Shown here: positions 1-5,614 of the stretch, in pieces | How the letters are laid out: each line of letters opens with the position of its first letter | How positions within the stretch are numbered: the stretch's first letter is position 1 | Origin: Alphaproteobacteria bacterium | GTDB lineage: Bacteria > Pseudomonadota > Alphaproteobacteria > Reyranellales > Reyranellaceae | Reading direction: 5' to 3' | NCBI GenBank assembly: GCA_005884705.1 | Contig: VBAF01000213.1 | Span: 543-15,625 of the forward strand | DNA length: 15,083 nt | Position numbers and translations under genes: made by a program | The notes under the pieces: generated by a model | Told to the model about the DNA's origin: nothing | What the model saw: only the letters and a program-made list of their open reading frames with translations | Databases searched by the model: none

Positions 1-561
1 GATCCAGTCGATGTCGGCGACCTCGACCATCACCTCGCTGCCGCCGCGCCGGCGCACGGCGAAGCGTTCGGGCGGGCCGGCGGCGGCCAGCTTGTCCGCG
101 ACCGGCTCGGATGGCTTTCGTTGCAGGAGATAGTTCAGCGCCAGCACGCCGGTCGTCAGCATGAGGTAGGTCACGAGATCCTTGGCGAACTCGTATTGCA
201 GCCGGTCGAAGGTCAGCGGAAAGCTGTAGGGCAGCCCGACGATGGCGTTGAACCACAGCAGCCGCAGCGCTGCCATGCCGCTGGTATGCAGGATGCTGAA
301 CGGCACCACCGCCGCGACGTGCAGCGTGATGTTGCGCGGCTCGCCCATCGGCCAGCGGCGATGCAGCCAATAGAGCGCGGGCAGAAGCGCTGCGACCACG
401 AGATGGCTGGTGATCTCGTCGACCAGCGGACGGCCGAAGCCGATGACGTGGCCGCGGCGCGCCTCGTCGCTCACCGCGACGTAGGCGCGTGTGGCGATCG
501 ACACGGCGAACAGCACCGACCAGATCGCCGGCAGCCGCCAATCGACGCGCCGCCCGCCCAT
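1..561 (-). CDS. LytTR-family membrane-anchored transcriptional regulator (partial, C-terminus beyond window)
   Basis: The minus-strand frame is open from an ATG at 561 to the window edge (187 codons) and begins MGGRRVDWRLPAIWSVLFAV. Residues about 9-24, 45-65, 80-105 and 125-150 look like four membrane segments (LVVAALLPALYWLHRRW and MLTTGVLALNYLL are examples). After a short linker comes FAVRRRGGSEVMVEVADIDWI, which matches the opening of a LytTR DNA-binding domain (the family runs on as DIDWIEAAGNY). Proteins with an N-terminal membrane region and a C-terminal LytTR domain are common in alphaproteobacteria and act as one-piece regulators, normally without a receiver domain. The ATG overlaps the TGA of the upstream hydrolase by one base (TGATG), so the two are probably translated in series. 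Ligand and targets are unknown. Most of the DNA-binding half lies off the window, so the family call rests on its first strand. Confidence 0.75.
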   Translation of the reverse strand, partial: MGGRRVDWRLPAIWSVLFAVSIATRAYVAVSDEARRGHVIGFGRPLVDEITSHLVVAALLPALYWLHRRWPMGEPRNITLHVAAVVPFSILHTSGMAALRLLWFNAIVGLPYSFPLTFDRLQYEFAKDLVTYLMLTTGVLALNYLLQRKPSEPVADKLAAAGPPERFAVRRRGGSEVMVEVADIDWI

Positions 562-1436
562 CAGCGCGCCTTCAGCCAGTCGATCAGCGGCGCCCAGGCG
601 GTGTCGCGCGCGCGGCTGCTCACCACCATGCCGATATGGCCGAGCGGCAGGTCGAGGCGCGTCGCGTTGGCGAGGCCGCGCTCGGGATCGGCGAGCGCCG
701 CCGCCGAGAGGGGCGGCACGATGCGGTCTCCCGACGGGATCATCACCAGCGCGGGCTTGGCGATCTTCGCCGGCACGATGCGCTTGCCGCCGACCTGCCA
801 GCGATCCGTTCCCGGCAGGTTGTCGCCATACCAGCCGATCAGGCATTCGCGCGCGGCGGGACCGGCGAGCGGCGCGCCCTCGTTCAGCCAATCCTCGAGC
901 AGCACGAAGTCGCGCGCCGATGCGCCCAGCGGATCCATGCCGAGGAAGCGGCCGAACTTCTTGACCGCGAGCCAGGGATCGAGCGACCAGAACAGCGTCT
1001 GCAGCATGTCGACCGGCAGCTCGCCCAGCCGGTCGGCCATCTGCGCCAGGCTCGGGCCCATCGACAGCAGGAAGGCATGACCGGTCTTGTCGGCATGGAA
1101 GTCCCAGGGCGCGGCGAGCAGCGCCAGCCGCGCCACCCGGCGCGGCCGGCGCGCGGTCAAGGCGACGGCGAGCGTGCCGCCCATGCAGTAGCCCATCACC
1201 GCCGGCGCGCGCCGCGCCCGCTTGGTGAGGAAGGCCAGCGCGCGTTCGAGGCGGGCGACGTAGGCCGTCGAGTCGAAGCGGCGCTCGTCGGCATTGGGCG
1301 TGCCCCAGTCGACGAGGTAGGGCCGCAGGCCCTCGGCCGCCATGGCGCGCAGCAGGCTCTTCTCCGCCGTGAGATCCAGAACTTCCCAGCGGTTGATCAG
1401 CGACGGCACGACCAGCACGGCCCGTGCACCGCGCAC
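561..1436 (-). CDS. PHA synthase (PhaC)-type alpha/beta hydrolase, main intact frame; true N-terminus out of frame upstream
   Basis: This 291-residue frame carries a complete PhaC-like catalytic core. It has VLVVPSLINR at 8-17, the LRPYLVDWGTP strand, the lipase-like box GYCMGG with nucleophile Cys84, AAPWDFHA at 108-115, Asp237 in PSGDRIVPP and His267 in LGHIGM. PHA synthases use this Cys-Asp-His triad to polymerise hydroxyacyl-CoA at storage granules. The only start here is a GTG at 1436, just ahead of the first beta strand. Family members normally have 80 or more further residues in front, and that part is recognisable in another frame at 1437-1620. Either the gene is frame-disrupted or a sequencing error lies near 1440-1490. 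It overlaps the LytTR gene downstream and diverges from phaR, which fits a PHA role. A truncated non-PHA hydrolase is the alternative. Family call firm, integrity uncertain. Confidence 0.75.
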   Translation of the reverse strand: MRGARAVLVVPSLINRWEVLDLTAEKSLLRAMAAEGLRPYLVDWGTPNADERRFDSTAYVARLERALAFLTKRARRAPAVMGYCMGGTLAVALTARRPRRVARLALLAAPWDFHADKTGHAFLLSMGPSLAQMADRLGELPVDMLQTLFWSLDPWLAVKKFGRFLGMDPLGASARDFVLLEDWLNEGAPLAGPAARECLIGWYGDNLPGTDRWQVGGKRIVPAKIAKPALVMIPSGDRIVPPLSAAALADPERGLANATRLDLPLGHIGMVVSSRARDTAWAPLIDWLKAR

Positions 1437-1620
1437 ACGCGCCGCGCGATGCGTCGTGATCGCGATGCACCGGATGGCAGCGATAGGCCGTCACGCCTTC
1501 GGCCAGGCGATCCATGCGGCGGCCGATCTCGCGGTGGAGCGCCGGCTCGAAACCCGGGCCGGCGCCCGCCTCGAGAGCTGCGACTTCCTTTATGAGCCGG
1601 GCGACGGCTTCAGGGGTGCC
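1437..1620 (-). pseudogene. Out-of-frame N-terminal piece of the PhaC-like gene
   Basis: In the +1-shifted minus-strand frame this DNA reads TPEAVARLIKEVAALEAG, FEPALHREIGRRMDRLAEG and then VTAYRCHPVHRD. That resembles the helical lead-in of alphaproteobacterial PhaC-like proteins, where a DREIRRR...G.EAYRRHPYRR stretch precedes the catalytic domain. The family then usually has about 15-20 residues (a WREGTTRLLDYG-type segment) before VLVVPSL. Here the catalytic frame resumes almost at once, so a short piece appears missing together with a frame change. In the catalytic frame the first upstream stop is the TGA at 1493-1491, so the two halves cannot be read as one protein without a shift. The comparison is from memory of the family, not an alignment. 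Confidence 0.55.
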
Positions 1621-1877
1621 GGGACTCGAGTTCGGCGACCCGCGCTTCGAGAGCTGCCAAGCGCTTTCGGAGCTCGGCCAGGTCATCAGCGCGGTGCCGA
1701 GGTGGAGCGGCAGCGGGCGCGGTCTCAGACGCGGTGGCGGTCGACGATCCCGAGCGCCAGGCGGTGATCGACCAGTTGCCGGGACGCAAGCTGGCTCTGC
1801 CACAGGTCGAGGTAGCGGCGCGCCAGCCGGTCGAATTCGCCCGCGGCGGGCGTGCCGTCGCTTTCTTCCGAAGCCAT
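1610..1877 (-). pseudogene. Small PHA-locus coiled-coil protein, apparently frame-disrupted
   Basis: An ATG at 1877 opens a frame reading MASEESDGTPAAGEFDRLAR and then RYLDLWQSQLAS, ending at a TGA at 1725 (50 residues). In the +1 frame the same DNA continues with an Ala/Pro-rich linker (ETAPAAAPPRHR) and an amphipathic coiled coil, DDLAELRKRLAALEARVAEL, stopping at 1610. Small proteins with a helical N-terminus ending in a DLW-type motif, a low-complexity linker and a C-terminal LAELRRRLAALEARLAALE coil are familiar just upstream of PhaC-like genes in alphaproteobacteria, where they may act like a synthase partner or phasin. Finding both ends in different frames suggests one gene broken by an indel or internal deletion between about 1725 and 1810. 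Two unrelated short ORFs are possible but less likely. Confidence 0.45.
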
Positions 1878-1932
1878 GCAGCCACTATAGCGCATCGGCC
1901 CGCGAACGCGCCTTTCGCAGACGCGGCGCGGC

Positions 1933-1961
1933 TTGTCGCACTGCGGCATCGGGGCTAAAGT
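1933..1961 (+). promoter_or_regulatory. Candidate sigma70-type promoter for phaR
   Basis: TTGTCG at 1933-1938 and TAAAGT at 1956-1961 are separated by 17 bases and each match 4 of 6 consensus positions. The predicted start lies near 1968, giving a leader of under 30 bases before the phaR ATG. The gap between the divergent small PHA-locus gene and phaR is only about 118 bases, so it should also hold the opposite promoter, which I could not place. Confidence 0.3.
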
Positions 1962-1995
1962 CGGCAATTGGGCGGGGTGTGAGGAGCGCAGCGTA

Positions 1996-2622
1996 ATGGC
2001 CGATCAGCCAGCATCGGACGGCGGGCCCAAGTCCGCCCCGGTCGTCATCAAGAAGTACGCGAACCGGCGGCTCTACAACACCGCCACATCGGCCTACGTC
2101 ACCCTCGAGCACCTGTCGCAGATGGTGAAGGAAAAGACCGACTTCGTGGTCTACGACGCCAAGACCGGCGACGACATCACCCGCGCGGTGCTGACGCAGA
2201 TCATCGTCGAGGAGGAGAGCAAGGGCGGCCAGACCATGCTGCCGATCTCGTTCCTGCGCCAGCTCATCTCGTTCTACGGCGACAGCCTGCAGGGCGTGGT
2301 GCCGCAGTATCTCGAGATGTCGATGTCGCAATTCGCGCGCAATCAGGAGCAGATGCGCAGCTACCTGCAGAATGCCTTCGGTTTCAATCCGTTCCAGCAG
2401 TTCGAATCGATGGGCAAGCAGAACATGGCGATGTTCGAGAAGGCCATGCAGATGTTCAATCCGTTCGCTGCGGGCCAGGGCGGGCCGGCACAGGCGAACG
2501 GCGCCGCCGAACCGACCAGGTCCGAGTCCGCCCCCGAGAAGGACGCCGCCATCGACGACCTGAAGCGCAAGCTCGACGAGCTGCAGGGCCAGCTCGCGGA
2601 ACTCAGCAAGAAGACGTCCTGA
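1996..2622 (+). CDS. phaR: PhaR, polyhydroxyalkanoate synthesis repressor
   Basis: The 208-residue protein has the PhaR N-terminal DNA/PHB-binding domain. VVIKKYANRRLYNTATSAYV at about 16-35 and the following LEHLSQMVKEKTDFVVYDAK are the family's hallmark, and DITRAVLTQIIVEEE plus MLPISFLRQLISFYGDSLQ complete the PHB-accumulation regulatory domain. The C-terminal half is Gln/Met/Phe-rich (FGFNPFQQF, MFNPFAAGQ), then a linker and a short coiled coil (IDDLKRKLDELQGQLAEL), consistent with binding PHA granules. PhaR represses phasin and synthesis genes and is released when it binds polymer. I chose the ATG at 1996 over an in-frame ATG at 1933 because GAGGAG at 1981-1986 is well spaced and family similarity begins after it. 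A DUF1289 gene follows five bases after the stop. Confidence 0.93.
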   Translation: MADQPASDGGPKSAPVVIKKYANRRLYNTATSAYVTLEHLSQMVKEKTDFVVYDAKTGDDITRAVLTQIIVEEESKGGQTMLPISFLRQLISFYGDSLQGVVPQYLEMSMSQFARNQEQMRSYLQNAFGFNPFQQFESMGKQNMAMFEKAMQMFNPFAAGQGGPAQANGAAEPTRSESAPEKDAAIDDLKRKLDELQGQLAELSKKTS

Positions 2623-2627
2623 GCCGC

Positions 2628-2825
2628 ATGGCCGAGCCGGCCCCGCCGCCTTATGCCGCGCGCCGCGTGATGTCGCCGTGCAAGAGCATCTGCATCATGG
2701 ACGCCAAGAGCAACCTCTGCATCGGCTGCAAGCGCACCATCGACGAAGTCGCGCGCTGGCCGATGATGGACGATGACGAGCGCCGCAAGGTGGTCGAGGC
2801 GCTGAAGACAAGGAAGCTGCCTTAG
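2628..2825 (+). CDS. DUF1289 domain small cysteine-motif protein
   Basis: This 65-residue protein has the DUF1289 signature: a Pro-Cys opening (SPCKSICIMD), then LCIGCKRTIDEVARW. Cys18, Cys22, Cys31 and Cys34 form a compact C-x3-C...C-x2-C set that could hold a metal; the family's biochemical function is not established. The tail (MMDDDERRKVVEALKTRK) is the usual helix. It starts five bases after the phaR stop with no clear ribosome site, so it is probably translated by coupling with phaR. Met15, immediately before the motif, is a possible later start. Its stop TAG overlaps the stop of the convergent enoyl-CoA hydratase gene. Confidence 0.88.
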   Translation: MAEPAPPPYAARRVMSPCKSICIMDAKSNLCIGCKRTIDEVARWPMMDDDERRKVVEALKTRKLP

Positions 2826-3631
2826 CGCCCCTTGAACACCGGCTTGCGCTTCTCGCGGAAGGCCGACGTTCCCTCCCTGTAGTCTTCGGTGAGCCCGGTC
2901 AGCACGTTCTGGTCGGCATCCATGTGGGCGGCGAGATCGTCGAGCGCATGGGCGAGCCGGTTGACCGAGGCCTTGGTCATGCGCACCGGGATCGGCGGCT
3001 GGGCGGCGATGCGTTCGGCGAATTCCATCGCCGACGCGCAGGCCTGGCCATCCTCGACCACTTTCTCGACCAGGCCCCAATCGAGTGCCTCGGCCGCGCC
3101 GATGCGGTCCGACGCCAGGATGACCGCCTGCTTGGTGCGCGCCGGACCGATCAGCGCGAGCAGGCGCGGGATCGAGCCCCAGCTCATGTTCATGCCGAGC
3201 TCGACCTCGGGAATGCGGAAATGTGCCCCGGCCCCGCAGAAGCGGAAGTCGAGCGAGACGACCAGCGCCGCGCCGCCGCCGATGCAATGGCCTTCGATCG
3301 CCGCGATCGTCACCTGGTCCAGGTCCTGCCAGGCCTTGCACATCCTGGGGCCCAGCCGCTGGCGATGGATGCGCTCGCCGACCGACAGCGTGTCGCGCTG
3401 GCGGCCTTCCGGGTCCTTGAGGTCGAAGCCGGCGGAGAAGGCCTTGGCCGATCCGGTCAGGATCACGACCGAGGTCTCGAGATCGTCCTCGAAGTCGCGA
3501 GTGACGTCGCGCAGCTCGCGCATCGCCTGGCCCGACAGCGCGTTGATGGTGTCGCCGCGATCGAAGCGCACGACGGCGATGCGGCCTTGCGGGCCCAGGC
3601 CTTTCTCGACCTTGACGAAGCGGCGCTCCAT
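2822..3631 (-). CDS. Enoyl-CoA hydratase/isomerase (crotonase) family protein
   Basis: The 269-residue protein has a full crotonase fold. The two oxyanion-hole segments are KAFSAGFDL (63-71) and IEGHCIGGGAAL (112-123). RIPEVELGM holds Glu142, which aligns with the first catalytic glutamate (Glu144) of rat mitochondrial hydratase. The second glutamate (Glu164 there) falls at Ala169 in GPARTKQAVILASDRI, and the usual GAGGTQRL loop is SWGSIPRL. The protein may therefore be an isomerase, thioesterase or hydrolase-type crotonase rather than a classic beta-oxidation hydratase; the substrate cannot be read from the sequence. The ATG at 3631 has a strong GGGAGG site nine bases upstream. It stands alone on the minus strand, tail-to-tail with DUF1289. 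Confidence 0.85.
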   Translation of the reverse strand: MERRFVKVEKGLGPQGRIAVVRFDRGDTINALSGQAMRELRDVTRDFEDDLETSVVILTGSAKAFSAGFDLKDPEGRQRDTLSVGERIHRQRLGPRMCKAWQDLDQVTIAAIEGHCIGGGAALVVSLDFRFCGAGAHFRIPEVELGMNMSWGSIPRLLALIGPARTKQAVILASDRIGAAEALDWGLVEKVVEDGQACASAMEFAERIAAQPPIPVRMTKASVNRLAHALDDLAAHMDADQNVLTGLTEDYREGTSAFREKRKPVFKGR

Positions 3632-3691
3632 GCCGGCGTTCCTCCCGTGTTCGGGCCACGGTAGCCGCTTCGCTTTACAAGCGCGAGCCGC

Positions 3692-3729
3692 CTCCTCTCC
3701 CCGCCTCTCCCCCTAACGAGGGAGAGGAG
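3692..3729. repeat. Pyrimidine/purine inverted repeat in gap between crotonase and aapJ
   Basis: CTCCTCTCC (3692-3700) is perfectly complementary to GGAGAGGAG (3721-3729). A second left arm, CCTCTCCC (3704-3711), can pair instead with GGGAGAGG (3720-3727) around an eight-base loop. The element lies just past the aapJ stop on the minus strand and could end that transcript, but there is no T-tract. Short CTCTCCC...GGGAGAG palindromes are a common interspersed motif in GC-rich proteobacterial gaps. Confidence 0.5.
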
Positions 3730-3735
3730 TAGAAC

Positions 3736-4755
3736 TCACCGGAACGGGATCGCGTAGAGCAGGCCGCCGTTGGTCCACAGCGCGTTCTGGCCGCGCTCGA
3801 GCTTGAGCGGCGTCTTGGTGCCGACATTGCGCTCGAAGCTGTCGCCGTAGTTCCCGACCTGCTTGACGATATTGTACATCCACTTCTCGTCGACGCCGAC
3901 GGCCTTGCCGTAGCCCGGCGTCACGCCGAGGAAGCGCTTGATGGCGGGATCGTCGCTCTTCAGCATCTCGTCGACATTGGCCTGGGAGATGCCCATCTCC
4001 TCGGCCTCGATCATGCCCATCAGCGTCCACTTCACCAGATCGAACCACTGGTCGTCGCCGTGGCGCACGATCGGGCCGAGCGGCTCCTTGGAGATGCGCT
4101 CGGGCAGGATGACGTGCTCGCCCTTGCCGGCGAGCTGGCCCGCCCGCACGGCGGCAAGACCCGAGGCGTCGGTGGTGTAGGAGTCGCAGCGGCCGGCGGC
4201 ATAGGCTTGCAGCAGCTCGTCGAGCTTCTCGATCAGCACCGGCTTGAAGCTCATCTTGTTCTTGCGGAAGTAGTCGGCGAGGTTGAGCTCGGTGGTGGTA
4301 CCGGGCTGCACGCAGATGGTCGCGCCGTTCAGCTCCTTGGCGCTCTTGAGGCCCGACTTGGCGGTCACCATGAAGCCTTGGCCATCATAGAAATTGACGC
4401 CGGCGATGTTGAAGCCGAGCGAGGTGTCGCGCAGCAGGGTTTGCGTCGCATTGCGGGTGATGACGTCGACCTCGCCCGACTGCAGCGCGACGAAGCGCTG
4501 CTGGGCGGTGGTCGGCGTGAACTTCACCTTGTCGGCATCGCCGAACATCGCCACGGCGATCGCCTTGCAGAGATCGACATCGAGCCCGGTCCACTTGCCC
4601 TGGCTGTCGGCGAAGGAGAAGCCGGCCAGCCCGGTATTGACCGCGCACTGCACGAAGCCCTTGGCCTTCACAGCGTCGAAGGTCTGCCCGGCCGAGGCCG
4701 GCAATGCCGCCGCGCAGGCAAGCGCCGCCAAAGCGGCGAGTCGTTTGAGAAACAT
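3736..4755 (-). CDS. aapJ: General L-amino acid ABC transporter substrate-binding protein (AapJ/BztA type)
   Basis: The 339-residue precursor starts with a signal peptide (MFLKRLAALAALACAAALP, cleavage probably after ASA at 22). The mature part is a periplasmic family-3 binding protein: GFVQCAVNTGLAGFSFADSQ, GKWTGLDVDLCKAIA, then LQSGEVDVITRNATQTLLRD, NFYDGQGFMV, and CVQPGTTTELNL. These segments follow AapJ/BztA, which delivers many L-amino acids to the AapQMP permease. The length of about 340 and the ending FERNVGTKTPLKLERGQNAL also fit. No permease or ATPase gene lies beside it in this window, so it is an orphan copy or the partners are elsewhere. The start is preceded by an AGGGGG ribosome site that lies inside a perfect inverted repeat. 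It lies downstream of sdhB on the same strand with a 69-base gap. Confidence 0.92.
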   Translation of the reverse strand: MFLKRLAALAALACAAALPASAGQTFDAVKAKGFVQCAVNTGLAGFSFADSQGKWTGLDVDLCKAIAVAMFGDADKVKFTPTTAQQRFVALQSGEVDVITRNATQTLLRDTSLGFNIAGVNFYDGQGFMVTAKSGLKSAKELNGATICVQPGTTTELNLADYFRKNKMSFKPVLIEKLDELLQAYAAGRCDSYTTDASGLAAVRAGQLAGKGEHVILPERISKEPLGPIVRHGDDQWFDLVKWTLMGMIEAEEMGISQANVDEMLKSDDPAIKRFLGVTPGYGKAVGVDEKWMYNIVKQVGNYGDSFERNVGTKTPLKLERGQNALWTNGGLLYAIPFR

Positions 4756-4761
4756 TGGAAG

Positions 4762-4783
4762 CCCCCTGTCTTATTGCAGGGGG
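4762..4783 (-). promoter_or_regulatory. Inverted repeat covering the aapJ Shine-Dalgarno
   Basis: CCCCCTG (4762-4768) and CAGGGGG (4777-4783) form a perfect seven-pair, mostly G-C stem with an eight-base loop. On the minus-strand transcript the 3' arm is the G-rich Shine-Dalgarno, six bases before the aapJ ATG. Folded, it would hide the ribosome site. It could instead be a transcriptional end after sdhB. Confidence 0.45.
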
Positions 4784-4809
4784 AGCATAGCAAAAGATGC
4801 GCCGTTAAC

Positions 4810-4825
4810 GCGCCTTTGAAGGCGC
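4810..4825 (-). terminator. Candidate hairpin terminator at the end of sdhB
   Basis: GCGCCTT (4810-4816) and AAGGCGC (4819-4825) form a short palindrome that begins at the last base of the sdhB stop codon. The transcript then runs GUUAACGGCGCAUCUUUU, so a weak U-rich stretch lies some distance beyond the stem. Termination or 3'-end protection of the sdh message is plausible but not certain. Confidence 0.4.
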
Positions 4826-5604
4826 TAAATCGTCCGCTCGACCAGCAGCTTCTTGATCTCGGCGATCGCTTTCGCCGGATTGAGGCTCTTCGGGCAGGTC
4901 TTGGTGCAGTTCATGATGGTGTGACAGCGATAGAGCCGGAACGGATCCTCGAGATTGTCGAGCCGCTCGCCCTTGGCCTCGTCGCGGCTGTCGGCCAGCC
5001 AGCGATAGGCCTGCAGCAGGATCGCCGGGCCGAGATAGCGATCGCCGGCCCACCAGTAGCTCGGGCACGAGGTCGTGCAGCAGAAGCACAGGATGCATTC
5101 CCACAGCCCGTCGAGCTTGGCGCGCTCCTCGGGCGACTGCAGGCGCTCGCGGGTCGGCGGCTGGCTGGCCGACTTGAGCCACGGCTCGATCGAGGCGAGC
5201 TGGGCGTAGGGCACGGTGAGGTCGGGCACCAGGTCGCGGACCACCGGCATGTGCGGCAGCGGGTAGATCTTGATGTCGCCCTTCACGTCGGCGATGTAGT
5301 GCGTGCAGGCCAGCGTGTTGGTGCCGTCGATGTTCATCGCGCAGCTGCCGCACACGCCCTCGCGGCAGGAGCGACGGAAGGTCAACGAGCTGTCGACCTC
5401 GTTCTTGATCTTGATCAGCGCGTCGAGAATCATCGGCCCGCAGGTCGCGAGATCGACCTCGTAGGTGTCGAGCCGCGGATTCTTGCCGTCATCCGGCGTC
5501 CAGCGATAGACCTTGAAGATCTTGACGTTGGTGGCGCCGGCCGGCGCCTTGTAGGTGTCGCCGACGCCGACCTTGGAATTGGCGGGCAGGGTAAATTCGG
5601 CCAT
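4825..5604 (-). CDS. sdhB: Succinate dehydrogenase iron-sulfur subunit
   Basis: This 259-residue subunit of respiratory complex II carries electrons from SdhA flavin to ubiquinone. All three cluster sites are present: [2Fe-2S] at Cys80, Cys85, Cys88 and Cys100 (SCREGVCGSC...LAC); [4Fe-4S] at Cys170, Cys173, Cys176 and Cys180 (CILCFCCTTSCP); and [3Fe-4S] at Cys227, Cys233 and Cys237 (CHTIMNCTKTCP). PSYWW at 181-185 follows the [4Fe-4S] cysteines as in other members. Length is normal. The ATG is ten bases after the sdhA TAA, with AAGGA overlapping that stop as its ribosome site. It is the last gene of the sdhCDAB cluster and is followed by a small hairpin. Confidence 0.97.
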   Translation of the reverse strand: MAEFTLPANSKVGVGDTYKAPAGATNVKIFKVYRWTPDDGKNPRLDTYEVDLATCGPMILDALIKIKNEVDSSLTFRRSCREGVCGSCAMNIDGTNTLACTHYIADVKGDIKIYPLPHMPVVRDLVPDLTVPYAQLASIEPWLKSASQPPTRERLQSPEERAKLDGLWECILCFCCTTSCPSYWWAGDRYLGPAILLQAYRWLADSRDEAKGERLDNLEDPFRLYRCHTIMNCTKTCPKSLNPAKAIAEIKKLLVERTI

Positions 5605-5614
5605 CGATATATCC

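Noticed and set aside
1681..1745. Minus-strand frame reading RPRPLPLHLGTALMTW, similar to the extreme N-terminus of PhaC-like proteins
   Set aside because: The resemblance is from memory and overlaps the better-supported Ala/Pro linker and coiled coil in another frame. It may be real PhaC sequence but I could not choose between the frames, so it is not annotated.
1881..1932. Possible PhaR operator (GCAG...CTGC spaced half-sites) and a minus-strand TATAGT near 1884-1889
   Set aside because: The half-sites are too short to separate from chance in this GC-rich DNA, and the TATAGT lies only seven bases before the ATG with no -35.
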